From positions 1 through 12,140 of the forward strand of contig CAJMOT010000059.1 of the NCBI GenBank assembly GCA_905214995.1: a DNA stretch of 12,140 nucleotides. The letters are read 5' to 3'. A program made the translations under genes and the position numbers. Origin of the DNA: an uncultured bacterium. Lineage in GTDB: Bacteria > Verrucomicrobiota > Verrucomicrobiia > Opitutales > Intestinicryptomonadaceae. The notes beneath the pieces were generated by a model. The model had not been told where the DNA came from and did no database searches. It was given only the letters and a program-made list of their open reading frames with translations. Below, in pieces: positions 1 to 7,900 of the stretch (position 1 is the stretch's first letter; each line of letters begins with the position of its first letter).

Positions 1-35
1 CCGCGGCAGGCTCAGCCGCCCGCCGCGGTTTTTTT
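1..35 (+). terminator. Intrinsic terminator of a gene left of the window
   Basis: CCGCGGC (1-7) pairs perfectly with GCCGCGG (22-28), and seven T follow at once (29-35). A second run of six T lies at 40-45. The loop (8-21) contains a small GGC/GCC stem. This is the classic Rho-independent arrangement on the + strand. No gene for it lies in the window, so it should end a rightward gene just outside, converging on the propeller gene. The stem may continue past the left edge. Confidence 0.8.
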
Positions 36-108
36 GCCGTTTTTTAGTTTTGCCCGCGCGCGTCGGGGCGGAAAATTTGCGTTTTGCGCGGCGCGCGGGG
101 AAATTTTA

Positions 109-130
109 CGCTTGCCGCGCGCGGCAAGCG
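109..130 (-). terminator. Palindromic hairpin, probable terminator of the GH-like operon
   Basis: A perfect 22-bp palindrome can fold as a 9-bp stem (CGCTTGCCG / CGGCAAGCG) around CGCG. It lies 17 bp past the stop codon of the propeller gene. On the minus strand it is followed by TAAAATTT, a poor T-tract, so termination may be weak or assisted by Rho. Being symmetric, it would also fold in transcripts from the left that read through the 1-35 terminator. Confidence 0.55.
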
Positions 131-147
131 GGTTGCGCAAAGGGATA

Positions 148-2292
148 TTATTTCTCCCCTTCCGCCCGCCGGGCCGCCTCTATGGATTCTACCCCTATCG
201 TATCGGTGTCGCAGGTGAATCCGTAGCCGCCGCCCGCTACATATCCGTCGCTGCGCCCCGACTCGTCGCGGCTGACCCAGAAAGAGTACAATTTCCCGCC
301 GTCTATTTTAAAGGCTATGCGCGTCGGAATATTTGCGAGTTTTGTCAGGTCGGAGCCTCCGGAGTTGCGCCATTTCATCTTCGCCGCGGTCGAGTCCGCC
401 GACACGCCCTCGCAGTTTTCAAAAGTGAAGGGCGCAATGGGCTTTCCCGCCGCGTCGCGCAATTCGGCCTTTACGCCGCCGTTCGGCGCGTCGGCGTTGA
501 CGAAGAGATATTTTCCGGAAAAGACGAGCGGACGGGTGAGGATTTCGCCCGCGCCTCCGCTTTCGGAATTTAGGGAGACAAAGCCGTCCCGCCTCAAAAA
601 CGCGACGCCCGTCGCGCCGTTGGAGTAAAGACCCGTCGGCCTGCGGCCCTTCGGCAGTTTGTCTTTCGCCTTGCTTTTGTCTCCGGCAAATCCGGTGTAG
701 TAGATGTAGAGCCTGTCGCCCATGACGAGGCAGATGTTGCTTATGGACTGCACATATCCCCTGTCCCACGTTTCCCCGCGCGTGCCGTCTATGGCGAGCG
801 TCCTGTCGGGGCGGTGCCAGTGGAATCCGTCGCGGCTGTACGCAAAGTTAAGCCCCGTGCATTTGGGCTCCCCCCTGTCGGCGTAGACGTCGTTTTGCTC
901 TCCGTACATTATTTGGAAAAATCCGAGCATGATGCTCTCGTACGCGACGGCGTCGAGGTTGTAAAGCTGGTTCATTCTGACAAATTCGCCGTCGTCGTGC
1001 CTGTCGAGCCTGTCCGCGCGCGCCCACGCCGCTGGATCGGTCGGCGCCCATTTCATTCCCTCGAGAAAATCGTCGGCTTCAAGATACGCCCGCACGCGCC
1101 CGCCGGCGCCTCCCCAGCGCAGAGAATATATCCACTTGTCCCGAAACGGATTGTAAATCAGCGTGCTCCTGTCTCCGCAGTATCCGCCGAACCCCGCGAA
1201 CTTCCAGTTTACGCCGTCGGCCGACACATAGGCCTCGGCGCGGAAATCGCGCTTGCCGTCCGGCGTTCTGAAAAACATTTTGAATTTTTTTGAGGGATCG
1301 GTTTCGCGCCAGTCGCGCACCACCGTCCATGAGTCCGGATTGCGGTCGAGGATTTTGTTAGTTCCGCCTTTTATGTCGGGTCGCTCCCATTTCAGGCCGT
1401 CTTTGCTGTATGCGTACGCCAGGTTTCTCAGGTGGCCCGCTTCGTACCACATCTCGAAAATCCGCTTGTCGGGGTTCCAGAGTATCGAGCCGCTCAGCGG
1501 CGCCGCCACCGGATTGCCGCGCCTTTCGAGCTCGGTTTCAGGCTTTAGTATCGGGTTGCCAGCGTATTTCCGCGGATAGTGGAACTCCCTCTTTATCCCG
1601 CGCGTTTTTTCAATGAGAAAATCGTCCACGAAGAGCTGCCTGCCGACGTCTATGCGGATGGTTTTCGGCGGGTTTTCGAGGTATGGAATTTTTGCGGGCT
1701 CGTCCGATTTGAAGGAGAAGTCCGGCGGCCATTTTTCCGGAAGGCGGATGGAGTTGTAGAGGAGTTCCCCCGCGGGAGCGGCGGGCGCCTTGCGGGCGGA
1801 AAATCCGGCGACGACGGCGCCCGGCGGGGTGGAGAATTTTTCGCCCCTTTCCGCGCGCTTGGACATCAGGGCGAACGCGCCGCCGCCTTCAAGCTCGAAA
1901 TCCGATTTTTTCGAGAATCCCGCGGCGCGCAGGCTCTCGATTCCGCCGCCGTCGCCCGCCGGAACCGCCGCAAGTATTTCGCCCGCGCGCAGGCATATCC
2001 ATTCGTGCGGCTCGGATTTTGAAGCTATGTAAAACAGCCTTCCGTTTATCTCTCTCGGAACGGGAGCTTTTGGCGTTGCGAGGGGCTCGCCCTCGGAGTA
2101 CAGGGCGACATGTTTGAAGATGTAGTCGCGCGCGAATATTCCGATGCCGGAGATTTTTTCCGGATCGGCGGGTTCGACTGCGGCGCCGGCGGCGTCCTCC
2201 GGCTTGACGCCCGCGTTTTGCAGCGCGGCGGACTGCCCGAAAAGCGCGGCGCACGCAGCAGCCAGCATTCCCAAAATTGCGGATTTTCTCAT
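148..2292 (-). CDS. Secreted GH32/GH43-like five-bladed propeller protein, unassigned family
   Basis: The product is 714 residues. Residues 1-24 look like a signal peptide (MRKSAILGMLAAACAALFGQ start), so it is exported. Residues 40-200 form an extra N-terminal region I do not recognise. From about 212 (IDVGRQLFVDDFLIEKTRG) to 575 there are repeated propeller-like motifs such as FEMWYEAG, LAYAYSKDGLKWERP, AYVSADGVNWKF and LNFAYSRDGFHWHRP, each of the aromatic/S-x-DG-x-x-W type seen in GH32/GH43-like folds. Residues 583-690 look like a C-terminal beta-sandwich. Proteins with the VDDFLIE signature are common and largely uncharacterised in PVC bacteria. The substrate is unknown, and I could not place catalytic Asp/Glu residues with certainty. 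The start is fixed by GGGAGG seven bases before ATG. It is the last gene of the 4744-to-148 unit. A non-catalytic sugar-binding role is also possible. Confidence 0.85.
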   Translation of the reverse strand: MRKSAILGMLAAACAALFGQSAALQNAGVKPEDAAGAAVEPADPEKISGIGIFARDYIFKHVALYSEGEPLATPKAPVPREINGRLFYIASKSEPHEWICLRAGEILAAVPAGDGGGIESLRAAGFSKKSDFELEGGGAFALMSKRAERGEKFSTPPGAVVAGFSARKAPAAPAGELLYNSIRLPEKWPPDFSFKSDEPAKIPYLENPPKTIRIDVGRQLFVDDFLIEKTRGIKREFHYPRKYAGNPILKPETELERRGNPVAAPLSGSILWNPDKRIFEMWYEAGHLRNLAYAYSKDGLKWERPDIKGGTNKILDRNPDSWTVVRDWRETDPSKKFKMFFRTPDGKRDFRAEAYVSADGVNWKFAGFGGYCGDRSTLIYNPFRDKWIYSLRWGGAGGRVRAYLEADDFLEGMKWAPTDPAAWARADRLDRHDDGEFVRMNQLYNLDAVAYESIMLGFFQIMYGEQNDVYADRGEPKCTGLNFAYSRDGFHWHRPDRTLAIDGTRGETWDRGYVQSISNICLVMGDRLYIYYTGFAGDKSKAKDKLPKGRRPTGLYSNGATGVAFLRRDGFVSLNSESGGAGEILTRPLVFSGKYLFVNADAPNGGVKAELRDAAGKPIAPFTFENCEGVSADSTAAKMKWRNSGGSDLTKLANIPTRIAFKIDGGKLYSFWVSRDESGRSDGYVAGGGYGFTCDTDTIGVESIEAARRAEGEK

Positions 2293-2318
2293 TGCTCTTC
2301 CTCCCGTTTGTCATGTAT

Positions 2319-2348
2319 GCGGGGCCCGCCGTTTCTGGGCGTCCCCGC
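2319..2348 (-). other. Intercistronic hairpin between the RNase and propeller genes
   Basis: On the minus strand GCGGGG pairs with CCCCGC, and CGCC pairs with GGCG inside it, around a loop CAGAAAC with a one/two-base internal bulge. No T-run follows, so it is not a typical terminator. It sits in the 65-bp gap before the propeller gene and could be an mRNA processing or stabilising element that sets the ratio of the two proteins. Confidence 0.4.
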
Positions 2349-2357
2349 GGAAAATTG

Positions 2358-3713
2358 TCAGAGCTCCAGCGTTTCGGACGGCTCGGGTATTATGACGCGC
2401 GTCTTCGGGGAGCGGTCGAGGATTTCGTACATGAACCATTCGCGGGATTCCATGCTCCCGTGCGTGAGAACCACGTTGCGCGGATCCTTGTCGAGGATGA
2501 ATTTCAGAATTTCCTCGCGGTCGGCGTGCGATGTCAGGTCGAACTTGTCCACCTTGCAGTTTACCGTCCCGACGTAGAAGAGGTCGCGGAAGGCGAAGGA
2601 GTCCCCCGGGGCGGAGTGCAGAAGCTTGTACGCGGGCGTGTCCTCGTCGGAGTAGCCGACGAAGAATACGGCGTTTGCGCGGTTTTCGAGCATGGCCGCC
2701 GCCGCGAGGTAGCTCGGCGTGTTTTGCACCATCATTCCGCTGCCGAGAACATAGATTCCCTTGGCGTCGAAATCCTTTCCGGGCACGATTTCGCCCCTGA
2801 GGGGCTTTACGCCCTCCATGTGCTGCTTGGAGAAGGAAAACATATTGGAGCGCTTCGCTCCCCTTATGAAATATTCCGCGATATCGAGCCCGAGGCCGCC
2901 GGCGAACACGGGAGATTCCGCCGGAATTTTTCCCGCTTTCTTCGCCTTGTAGATTATGTAGAGGATTTCCTGCATTCTGCCGAGCGCGAACGCCGGCACG
3001 AGGACGCTTCCGCCGTCGCGCAGCGCTCGGGATACGGCCGCCGTAAACCTCTCAACCTCCCCGTCGTAGGCGCTCCCCTCGGGGCGGGAATACGAGCCGC
3101 GCGTAGTTTCGACCACCAGCGTGTCCACTCTTCCCGGCGGCGGAACCGCGCCTTTGAGGATTCCGGAAGAGTGGAAGGAAATGTCGCCGCTGAAAAGTAT
3201 CTTTTGCTTTTTGTATTCAAACATCACGCTTGCCGCCCCGGGAATGTGGCCCGCGGGGTAAAAGGACACGTCGGCGAGGCTGCCGTTTATATCGTATCTG
3301 CGGGTATGCGCGAAGGGCATCGACGTCACGCGCGCGCGCAGGTCGTCTATCGCGGAGTAGTCGAAGAGCGGGTATTCATTTATGTTGAACTCCTCGCGCT
3401 GCTTTGCCATCACGGTTCTGGAATTGCGCAGCATTCTGAACAAGAGTTCGTAGCTGTCGTCGGCGACGAGTATGTGCGCCGCATGCTGGCGGCGCGCCAC
3501 GACGGGCAGCGCCCCGCAATGGTCGAGGTGCGTGTGGGTGATTGCGATGAAGTCGAGGGTTTCGGGCGCGATTTTCGAGAGGTTGGGCAGGGCGGATAGC
3601 CCCATGCGCTTGGGGTGCAGCCCGCAGTCCACGAGCGCCTTGAACGGGCCGAATTCTATGAGATGCCCGCTAGAGCCTACGTCGATTTCGGTGTTAAGGT
3701 CGGTGTATATCAT
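2358..3713 (-). CDS. Beta-CASP metallo-beta-lactamase ribonuclease (CPSF73/COG1236-like)
   Basis: The product is 451 residues with no signal peptide, so cytoplasmic. It carries the complete motif set of metallo-beta-lactamase/beta-CASP nucleases. These are the zinc motif HTHLDH (60-65), a His in AGHIPGA (156), SGD (Asp177), motif A VETTRGS (Glu202), the beta-CASP helix PAFALGRMQE, motif B SHAD (His396) and motif C LTHGS (His418). Family members are zinc-dependent RNA endo/exonucleases of the archaeal and bacterial CPSF73-like type, so an RNA processing or decay role is likely; the target is unknown. The frame stays open upstream to 4064, inside the neighbouring gene, but the ATG at 3713 has a strong GGGGGAGG site and the family-like sequence begins there. 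It lies 20 bp after the SMP-30 stop and 65 bp before the propeller gene. All key residues are present, so it should be active. Confidence 0.92.
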   Translation of the reverse strand: MIYTDLNTEIDVGSSGHLIEFGPFKALVDCGLHPKRMGLSALPNLSKIAPETLDFIAITHTHLDHCGALPVVARRQHAAHILVADDSYELLFRMLRNSRTVMAKQREEFNINEYPLFDYSAIDDLRARVTSMPFAHTRRYDINGSLADVSFYPAGHIPGAASVMFEYKKQKILFSGDISFHSSGILKGAVPPPGRVDTLVVETTRGSYSRPEGSAYDGEVERFTAAVSRALRDGGSVLVPAFALGRMQEILYIIYKAKKAGKIPAESPVFAGGLGLDIAEYFIRGAKRSNMFSFSKQHMEGVKPLRGEIVPGKDFDAKGIYVLGSGMMVQNTPSYLAAAAMLENRANAVFFVGYSDEDTPAYKLLHSAPGDSFAFRDLFYVGTVNCKVDKFDLTSHADREEILKFILDKDPRNVVLTHGSMESREWFMYEILDRSPKTRVIIPEPSETLEL

Positions 3714-3719
3714 CGCGCG

Positions 3720-3727
3720 CCTCCCCC
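3720..3727 (-). promoter_or_regulatory. Ribosome binding site deciding the RNase start at 3713
   Basis: The minus strand reads GGGGGAGG, six bases before the ATG at 3713. This picks the start over in-frame codons further upstream, which would overlap the SMP-30 gene. Confidence 0.8.
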
Positions 3728-3733
3728 TTTCCC

Positions 3734-4744
3734 CTAATCGCGCGCGAGCGATTTCAGCCGCCGCATGTCGATTGTGTACGCCCCTTTGGGCCCCACGACA
3801 AACAGCGATTTTTCCGTTTCGCCGTCCGTTATTATGCAGCAGTTGGCCACCTGGTTTTCGATTTTCACGAGCCCCCTGTGCTTCAAATCGGGCGAAAACA
3901 GGTGCACGCCGCCGTTGCCCGTAGCGTAAATCCATCCGTCCCTGCCTATCGCCATTCCGTCCGGCGCGCCGCGCACTTTGCCCGTCCATTTTTTGAGCGA
4001 GCAGAATACGCGCTTTGAGACGACTTTCGTCTTGGTCTCGTCGAGCTCGTATACGAACCAGCACTGCTCGCCGTTTCCGCTCTGCGAGACGTACATGAAC
4101 TTTTCGTCGGGCGAAAAGTCGATGCCGTTAGGCTGGGGGAGGGAGCCGTCTATGAGCACGGTTTCGCCCTTCGGGGTGATTTTATAGATTCCGCTGAAAT
4201 CGAGCTCGTCGGCTTCCGGCGCGCGCCGCTTGTGCCAAAAACCCGGGTCGGTGAAGAAAATCGAGCCGTCTTTCAGCACGCACAGGTCGTTAGTGTTGTT
4301 GAGCTTTTTGCCGTTGTAGGAGTCGGCGAGGACCTCCACCTCGAACCTCTTTTCGTCGATCCGCGCTATCCGCCTATGCCCCTGCTGGCAGAATACGAGG
4401 TTTTCGTTCCCGTCGAGCGCGATGGCGTTGGGGCCGAAGTCTATCGCCTTGTCCATTTGCCCCTTTGCGCCCGTGTATCCGGCGGGGCGCATGAACACGG
4501 AAAACCCGTCCTTTTCCGTCCAGCGGCATATCATGTTTTTTGGCTGGTCCGAGAAAAACACTTCGCCGGTGGACGGGCGGTAAAGCGCGCCTTCGCCGAA
4601 GCCTATGTCGCGCTTCAAAACTTTTGCCAAATCCCCCTCGGTTCCGAGAATTTTCACGTCTTCGGGCGCGGGCGAGAAAACTTCGTCCGCGGGAGCGCAG
4701 CATACGGCTGCCGCCGCGCACAGAGATAATGCGAATTTCTTCAT
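3734..4744 (-). CDS. Secreted SMP-30/gluconolactonase-family protein
   Basis: The product is 336 residues. Residues 1-20 (MKKFALSLCAAAAVCCAPAD) are a signal peptide, with cleavage probably after an Ala near 17-19; the Cys pair does not fit a lipobox well. The rest is a six-bladed propeller of the SMP-30/gluconolactonase/LRE type. Candidate metal and active-site residues are in the expected order: Glu51 (GFGEGALY), Asn106 (GPNAIALD), Asn152 (NTNDLCVLKDGSIFFTDP), Asn206 (PQPNGIDF) and Asp262 (APDGMAIG). Family members hydrolyse sugar lactones or related esters with a divalent metal, and a periplasmic aldonolactonase is the best guess. It is first of three co-directional genes with the RNase and the propeller protein. 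The start at 4744 is supported by the signal peptide; the leader holds only a weak GCGGAAG site. The exact substrate is not predictable. Confidence 0.87.
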   Translation of the reverse strand: MKKFALSLCAAAAVCCAPADEVFSPAPEDVKILGTEGDLAKVLKRDIGFGEGALYRPSTGEVFFSDQPKNMICRWTEKDGFSVFMRPAGYTGAKGQMDKAIDFGPNAIALDGNENLVFCQQGHRRIARIDEKRFEVEVLADSYNGKKLNNTNDLCVLKDGSIFFTDPGFWHKRRAPEADELDFSGIYKITPKGETVLIDGSLPQPNGIDFSPDEKFMYVSQSGNGEQCWFVYELDETKTKVVSKRVFCSLKKWTGKVRGAPDGMAIGRDGWIYATGNGGVHLFSPDLKHRGLVKIENQVANCCIITDGETEKSLFVVGPKGAYTIDMRRLKSLARD

Positions 4745-4752
4745 GCTTCCGC

Positions 4753-4780
4753 ATTCTGTCCGATTTCCGGCGATTGTCAA
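4753..4780 (-). promoter_or_regulatory. Sigma-70-type promoter of the SMP-30 operon
   Basis: On the minus strand a perfect TTGACA (-35, at 4780-4775) is followed 16 bases later by CAGAAT (-10, at 4758-4753; four of six consensus bases). The -10 ends only eight bases before the ATG at 4744, so a transcript from it would have almost no leader. This is read from the sequence by pattern only. Confidence 0.5.
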
Positions 4781-4784
4781 CAAT
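4773..4784. promoter_or_regulatory. Inverted repeat over the -35 box, candidate operator
   Basis: ATTGT-CA-ACAAT is a perfect 5-bp inverted repeat with a 2-base centre, and it overlaps the TTGACA box of the SMP-30 promoter. The position suits a repressor site. It is short enough to arise by chance, and no regulator gene is nearby. Confidence 0.35.
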
Positions 4785-4800
4785 TCCGCATTTCCCGCCG

Positions 4801-4880
4801 AAAAAACGCCGCGGAAAAAATTTCCAAAAAAAACGTGGAAAAATCTTTCGATTGGCTTTCTATATGGAATATGCAAAATC
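4801..4880 (+). promoter_or_regulatory. A-tract region and weak promoter upstream of the PEPCK-like gene
   Basis: Four A-tracts (4801-4806, 4815-4820, 4826-4833, 4839-4843) lie 11.5 to 14 bp apart centre to centre, in otherwise GC-rich DNA. They could act as an UP element or curved DNA. Downstream the best core candidate is TTCGAT (4847-4852), 17 bp, TATGCA (4870-4875), which matches consensus poorly; TTGGCT at 4852-4857 is an alternative -35. A promoter must lie between the divergent genes, but the exact boxes are uncertain. Confidence 0.4.
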
Positions 4881-4881
4881 T

Positions 4882-4904
4882 GCCCGCGGCTTTCGGCGGC
4901 GGGC
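4882..4904 (+). other. Leader hairpin before the PEPCK-like gene
   Basis: GCCCGC (4882-4887) pairs with GCGGGC (4899-4904). It lies 16 bases before the ribosome binding site and is not followed by a T-run. It could affect translation or mRNA stability. Confidence 0.35.
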
Positions 4905-4920
4905 GCAAAACGCCATAAAA

Positions 4921-4925
4921 AGGAG
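4921..4925 (+). promoter_or_regulatory. Ribosome binding site deciding the start at 4932
   Basis: AGGAG sits six bases before the ATG at 4932. The reading frame is open back to 4605, but that upstream part overlaps the divergent SMP-30 gene and its promoter and encodes low-quality protein. This site therefore fixes the start. Confidence 0.8.
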
Positions 4926-4931
4926 TCCGCA

Positions 4932-7900
4932 ATGGATTGCAAATCTGCGCTTGGAATCAATCCCCGCACGGGGGACAACGAAGTCGGGGGCAAGGCGCTC
5001 TTCGAATATGTGAACATGAGGCTCTCCGCGGCGGGGCTGCCGGTGTTCGGCGACGAGGGCGATTACCCGATTGTGGAGCTCGCAAAGCCGCTGCTCGAAA
5101 ACTACCGCGAGTTTGCGATGCGCTCTTCTGAAAACTACTGTCCCGCCGACGGGCGCATAATGGACTTTATGAGGGAATACCTCTCCGACGTGTGCGACCC
5201 GCGCGAGGCGTTCCCGTCGATTCCGCACAAGACTTTTGTCCTCGACAGGTTCGGAACCGCGCGCACGCTTTCCCTCCCTCCGGACTGCGACAGGCACGAA
5301 AGCCCGTTCGTTTCCTCCTACCGCGTGCGGCAGGGCGTTTTGAACAATCCGCGCAGCGACAGGCGCACGACGGCGGGCGTATTCCACGTCGCCGAGGGCG
5401 GCCTTCCGGTTCCCGCCGACAAAAAGTCCGTGCCCAAGGCGGTTTTCAAAAATTTATGGGCGCGCGCGTTCGACGCGCCCGACGAGCTGCTCGAGCTCCC
5501 GTTCACATCCACCCAGAAACGCAAGGGCAAGGCGTGGGTTTCCCTCTACCTGCGCCCGACCGTGTGTCCGGCGGTTCCGAACGGCGAGGGCGAAAAGACT
5601 ATGGAGATACGCTTTTTCGCCCCGGGGTCGCTCGTATGCAATCTCGATTTCGTCGAGAGCATTTTCGGCAACGCTGGCAATCCGTTCCTGCGGAAAAACG
5701 ACGCGGCGATGAGCTTCGAATCCTGGACGGGGCACACGGGCTGCATAGTGCTCGCCCCGCATCTGGCGTCGCTCACAAAAAAGGAGCTCGGCCTGCCGAA
5801 TGCGGCGGATGCCACCGACCGCCAAAAGCGCGACGGCATGTGCTGGACGGACGAGGGCGAGCTCTACAACGACGGCAAGCCCTTTAAAATCACGACGCGC
5901 GACGCCCGCGGCGTCATCGTGACGATAATAGCCGACAACTATTTCGGATACTCCAAAAAGGAGATCAAGACCCAGATAAGCTATTCCGCCAATCTCTACG
6001 GGCAGTGCGAGGAGGAGCACTCGGGCGGCGCGCTCGCGTTCTCGAGCCGCGACCTCGGCGAGGATTTCTATTCGACCTCCTACGCGCCGAACAATAAGAG
6101 CTCTTTTGCGCGGCTCGTCGAAATTCTCGGCGACGAAATAGAAGTCCATCCGGACGGATGGGCGCGGGACAAAAACTATCCCGACATAATTTATGTGGAC
6201 GAAAAGGCGTACTACTCCCTCAAAACCCAGACGATAACCTGGCAAAAGGACGGGGAGGAAAAGTCCATAAGGCTGGTTCCCTACACGCCCTACATTTCGC
6301 CCGCGGGCTACAAGGTTGAAATGCAGCGCCCGCACGAAAGCCGCAGATGGAGGCTGGTCGGCACCACCGAGGAGGGCGTTTACTGCCACAAGCCCGCCAC
6401 CGTTTCCGGAGGCGGCAAGAGCGAAATATCGAAGGACATTTCCGACGCCATAATCCACGGCCCGTCCATGATAGCCGACTTCAAGCGCGACATCGAACTG
6501 GTAGCCGAAATCATAAATAAAAATTACGGCAACAGGTACCGCGATCCCGATTCCCCCAACAACAAGGGGCCGCTGAGCCGCCCGATTCTCGACCCGCGCC
6601 GCACGATGGGCTCCGTCGTAAAGCTCCTTACCCCCTCCGACGAATACTCCGACGAGTACAACGAGTGGCTGGCGTCCATTCCGTTTTACATCAGGGAATT
6701 CGTGCTGACCGTGAAGCGCCATTACAGGCCGGAATGGGGAGGCAAGTGGCAGGACAAGTTCTCCGTTGACACCATCAACGGAACCGGCGGCAACACGCTG
6801 AAATACAAAAACGCCCCTGTGCTCACCTCCTACCTGCGAATAGGGTTCACCGAGGACGGCTCTTGGCGCACTTTCAGCCTGCGCAAGGATTTCGCGCCGT
6901 CAAAAAAGCTCCAGATGGAAGACGACATCACCACTTCCGTCGTCGTCCCCGAGTCGTCCGTCGAATTTCTGCCGGAAAACCTCGCGGGCAGGGACGCTTC
7001 CGTGAAGTTTACGAACAACTGCGAGTTTCGCCTCTTCCAGCGCCCCGACGAAGCTGTCGTGCGCGGATACGACAAGCGGGCGGAGTCTGACATGTCGCAA
7101 AAGGGAATGTTCATTTCGAATTACGAGCCGCTCGACAGGGCGCAGGTCAGGGAAATGGCGGACGACGTTTTGCGCTTCGACAAATTCACTGCGCCCATGC
7201 GCAGGAATTTGGAGGACTTCCTCTCCGAGAGCAAGCCCGAGTATGTGGTGTCTTCCGCCAATCCGCGCCTGATCGACGGCAAACCGAGCAAAAACGTGCG
7301 CTACCTGCAAAACCGCGACGACATCGTAAACCGCCGCAAGTATTACATAAGCGACACCGGCTCGCGGCTCGCGCGCGGAATATCGCCCGACAGGGCGGTT
7401 CCGCACCCCGTGGGAGCTGTGATTTCCGGCAGGCGCAACAATCCCGCTTCGGACGGCATACGCGCGCTTGCCGTGCACGGCCCCCTGCATTACCTCGAGC
7501 TTCCCGAACTCTTCATGGAGTACATCGCCTCGATGACAGGCAAGTCGCCCTCCACAGTCGGCGCGGGGCTCGAAGGGGCGATGACGAAGGGGCCGTTCAA
7601 CGCCCTGTGCGCCGTCACCGACCTAAACGCGGCTCTCGTCTCGTTCGCGCTGACGCGCTACGACGGGTGGCTGAGCAGCGCGGGGTATCTGGGCGTGAAA
7701 TATCGCGTGGACCACGACATAAGCCTGCTGATTCCCGAAATCTGGGCGAGGATGCGCAGCTATGAGCTCGACGTCAAGAACCTGATAAAGCAGGGAATGC
7801 TCGAGCGGTGCAAAGACTTCGAGCACGCCGGCAAAAAGGTTCTCGCCTCGCGTCTCGGCTGGCGCATCACGGAGGATTTTGTCATACGCTATTTCGGCAG

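Noticed and set aside
2277..3599. 440-codon open frame on the + strand
   Set aside because: It is antisense to the beta-CASP RNase, whose motifs are complete. The translation is Arg/Val/His-rich with no recognisable domain, a shadow caused by high GC codon bias.
3714..4064. Upstream extension of the RNase frame
   Set aside because: It overlaps the SMP-30 coding region and is Arg-rich. A strong ribosome site precedes the ATG at 3713.
4605..4931. Upstream extension of the PEPCK-like frame
   Set aside because: It crosses the divergent SMP-30 gene and promoter. The AGGAG site at 4921 fixes the start at 4932.
5454..6722. 422-codon open frame on the minus strand
   Set aside because: It lies antisense to the PEPCK-like gene, has no ribosome site and no family signature, and the opposite frame carries the conserved motifs.
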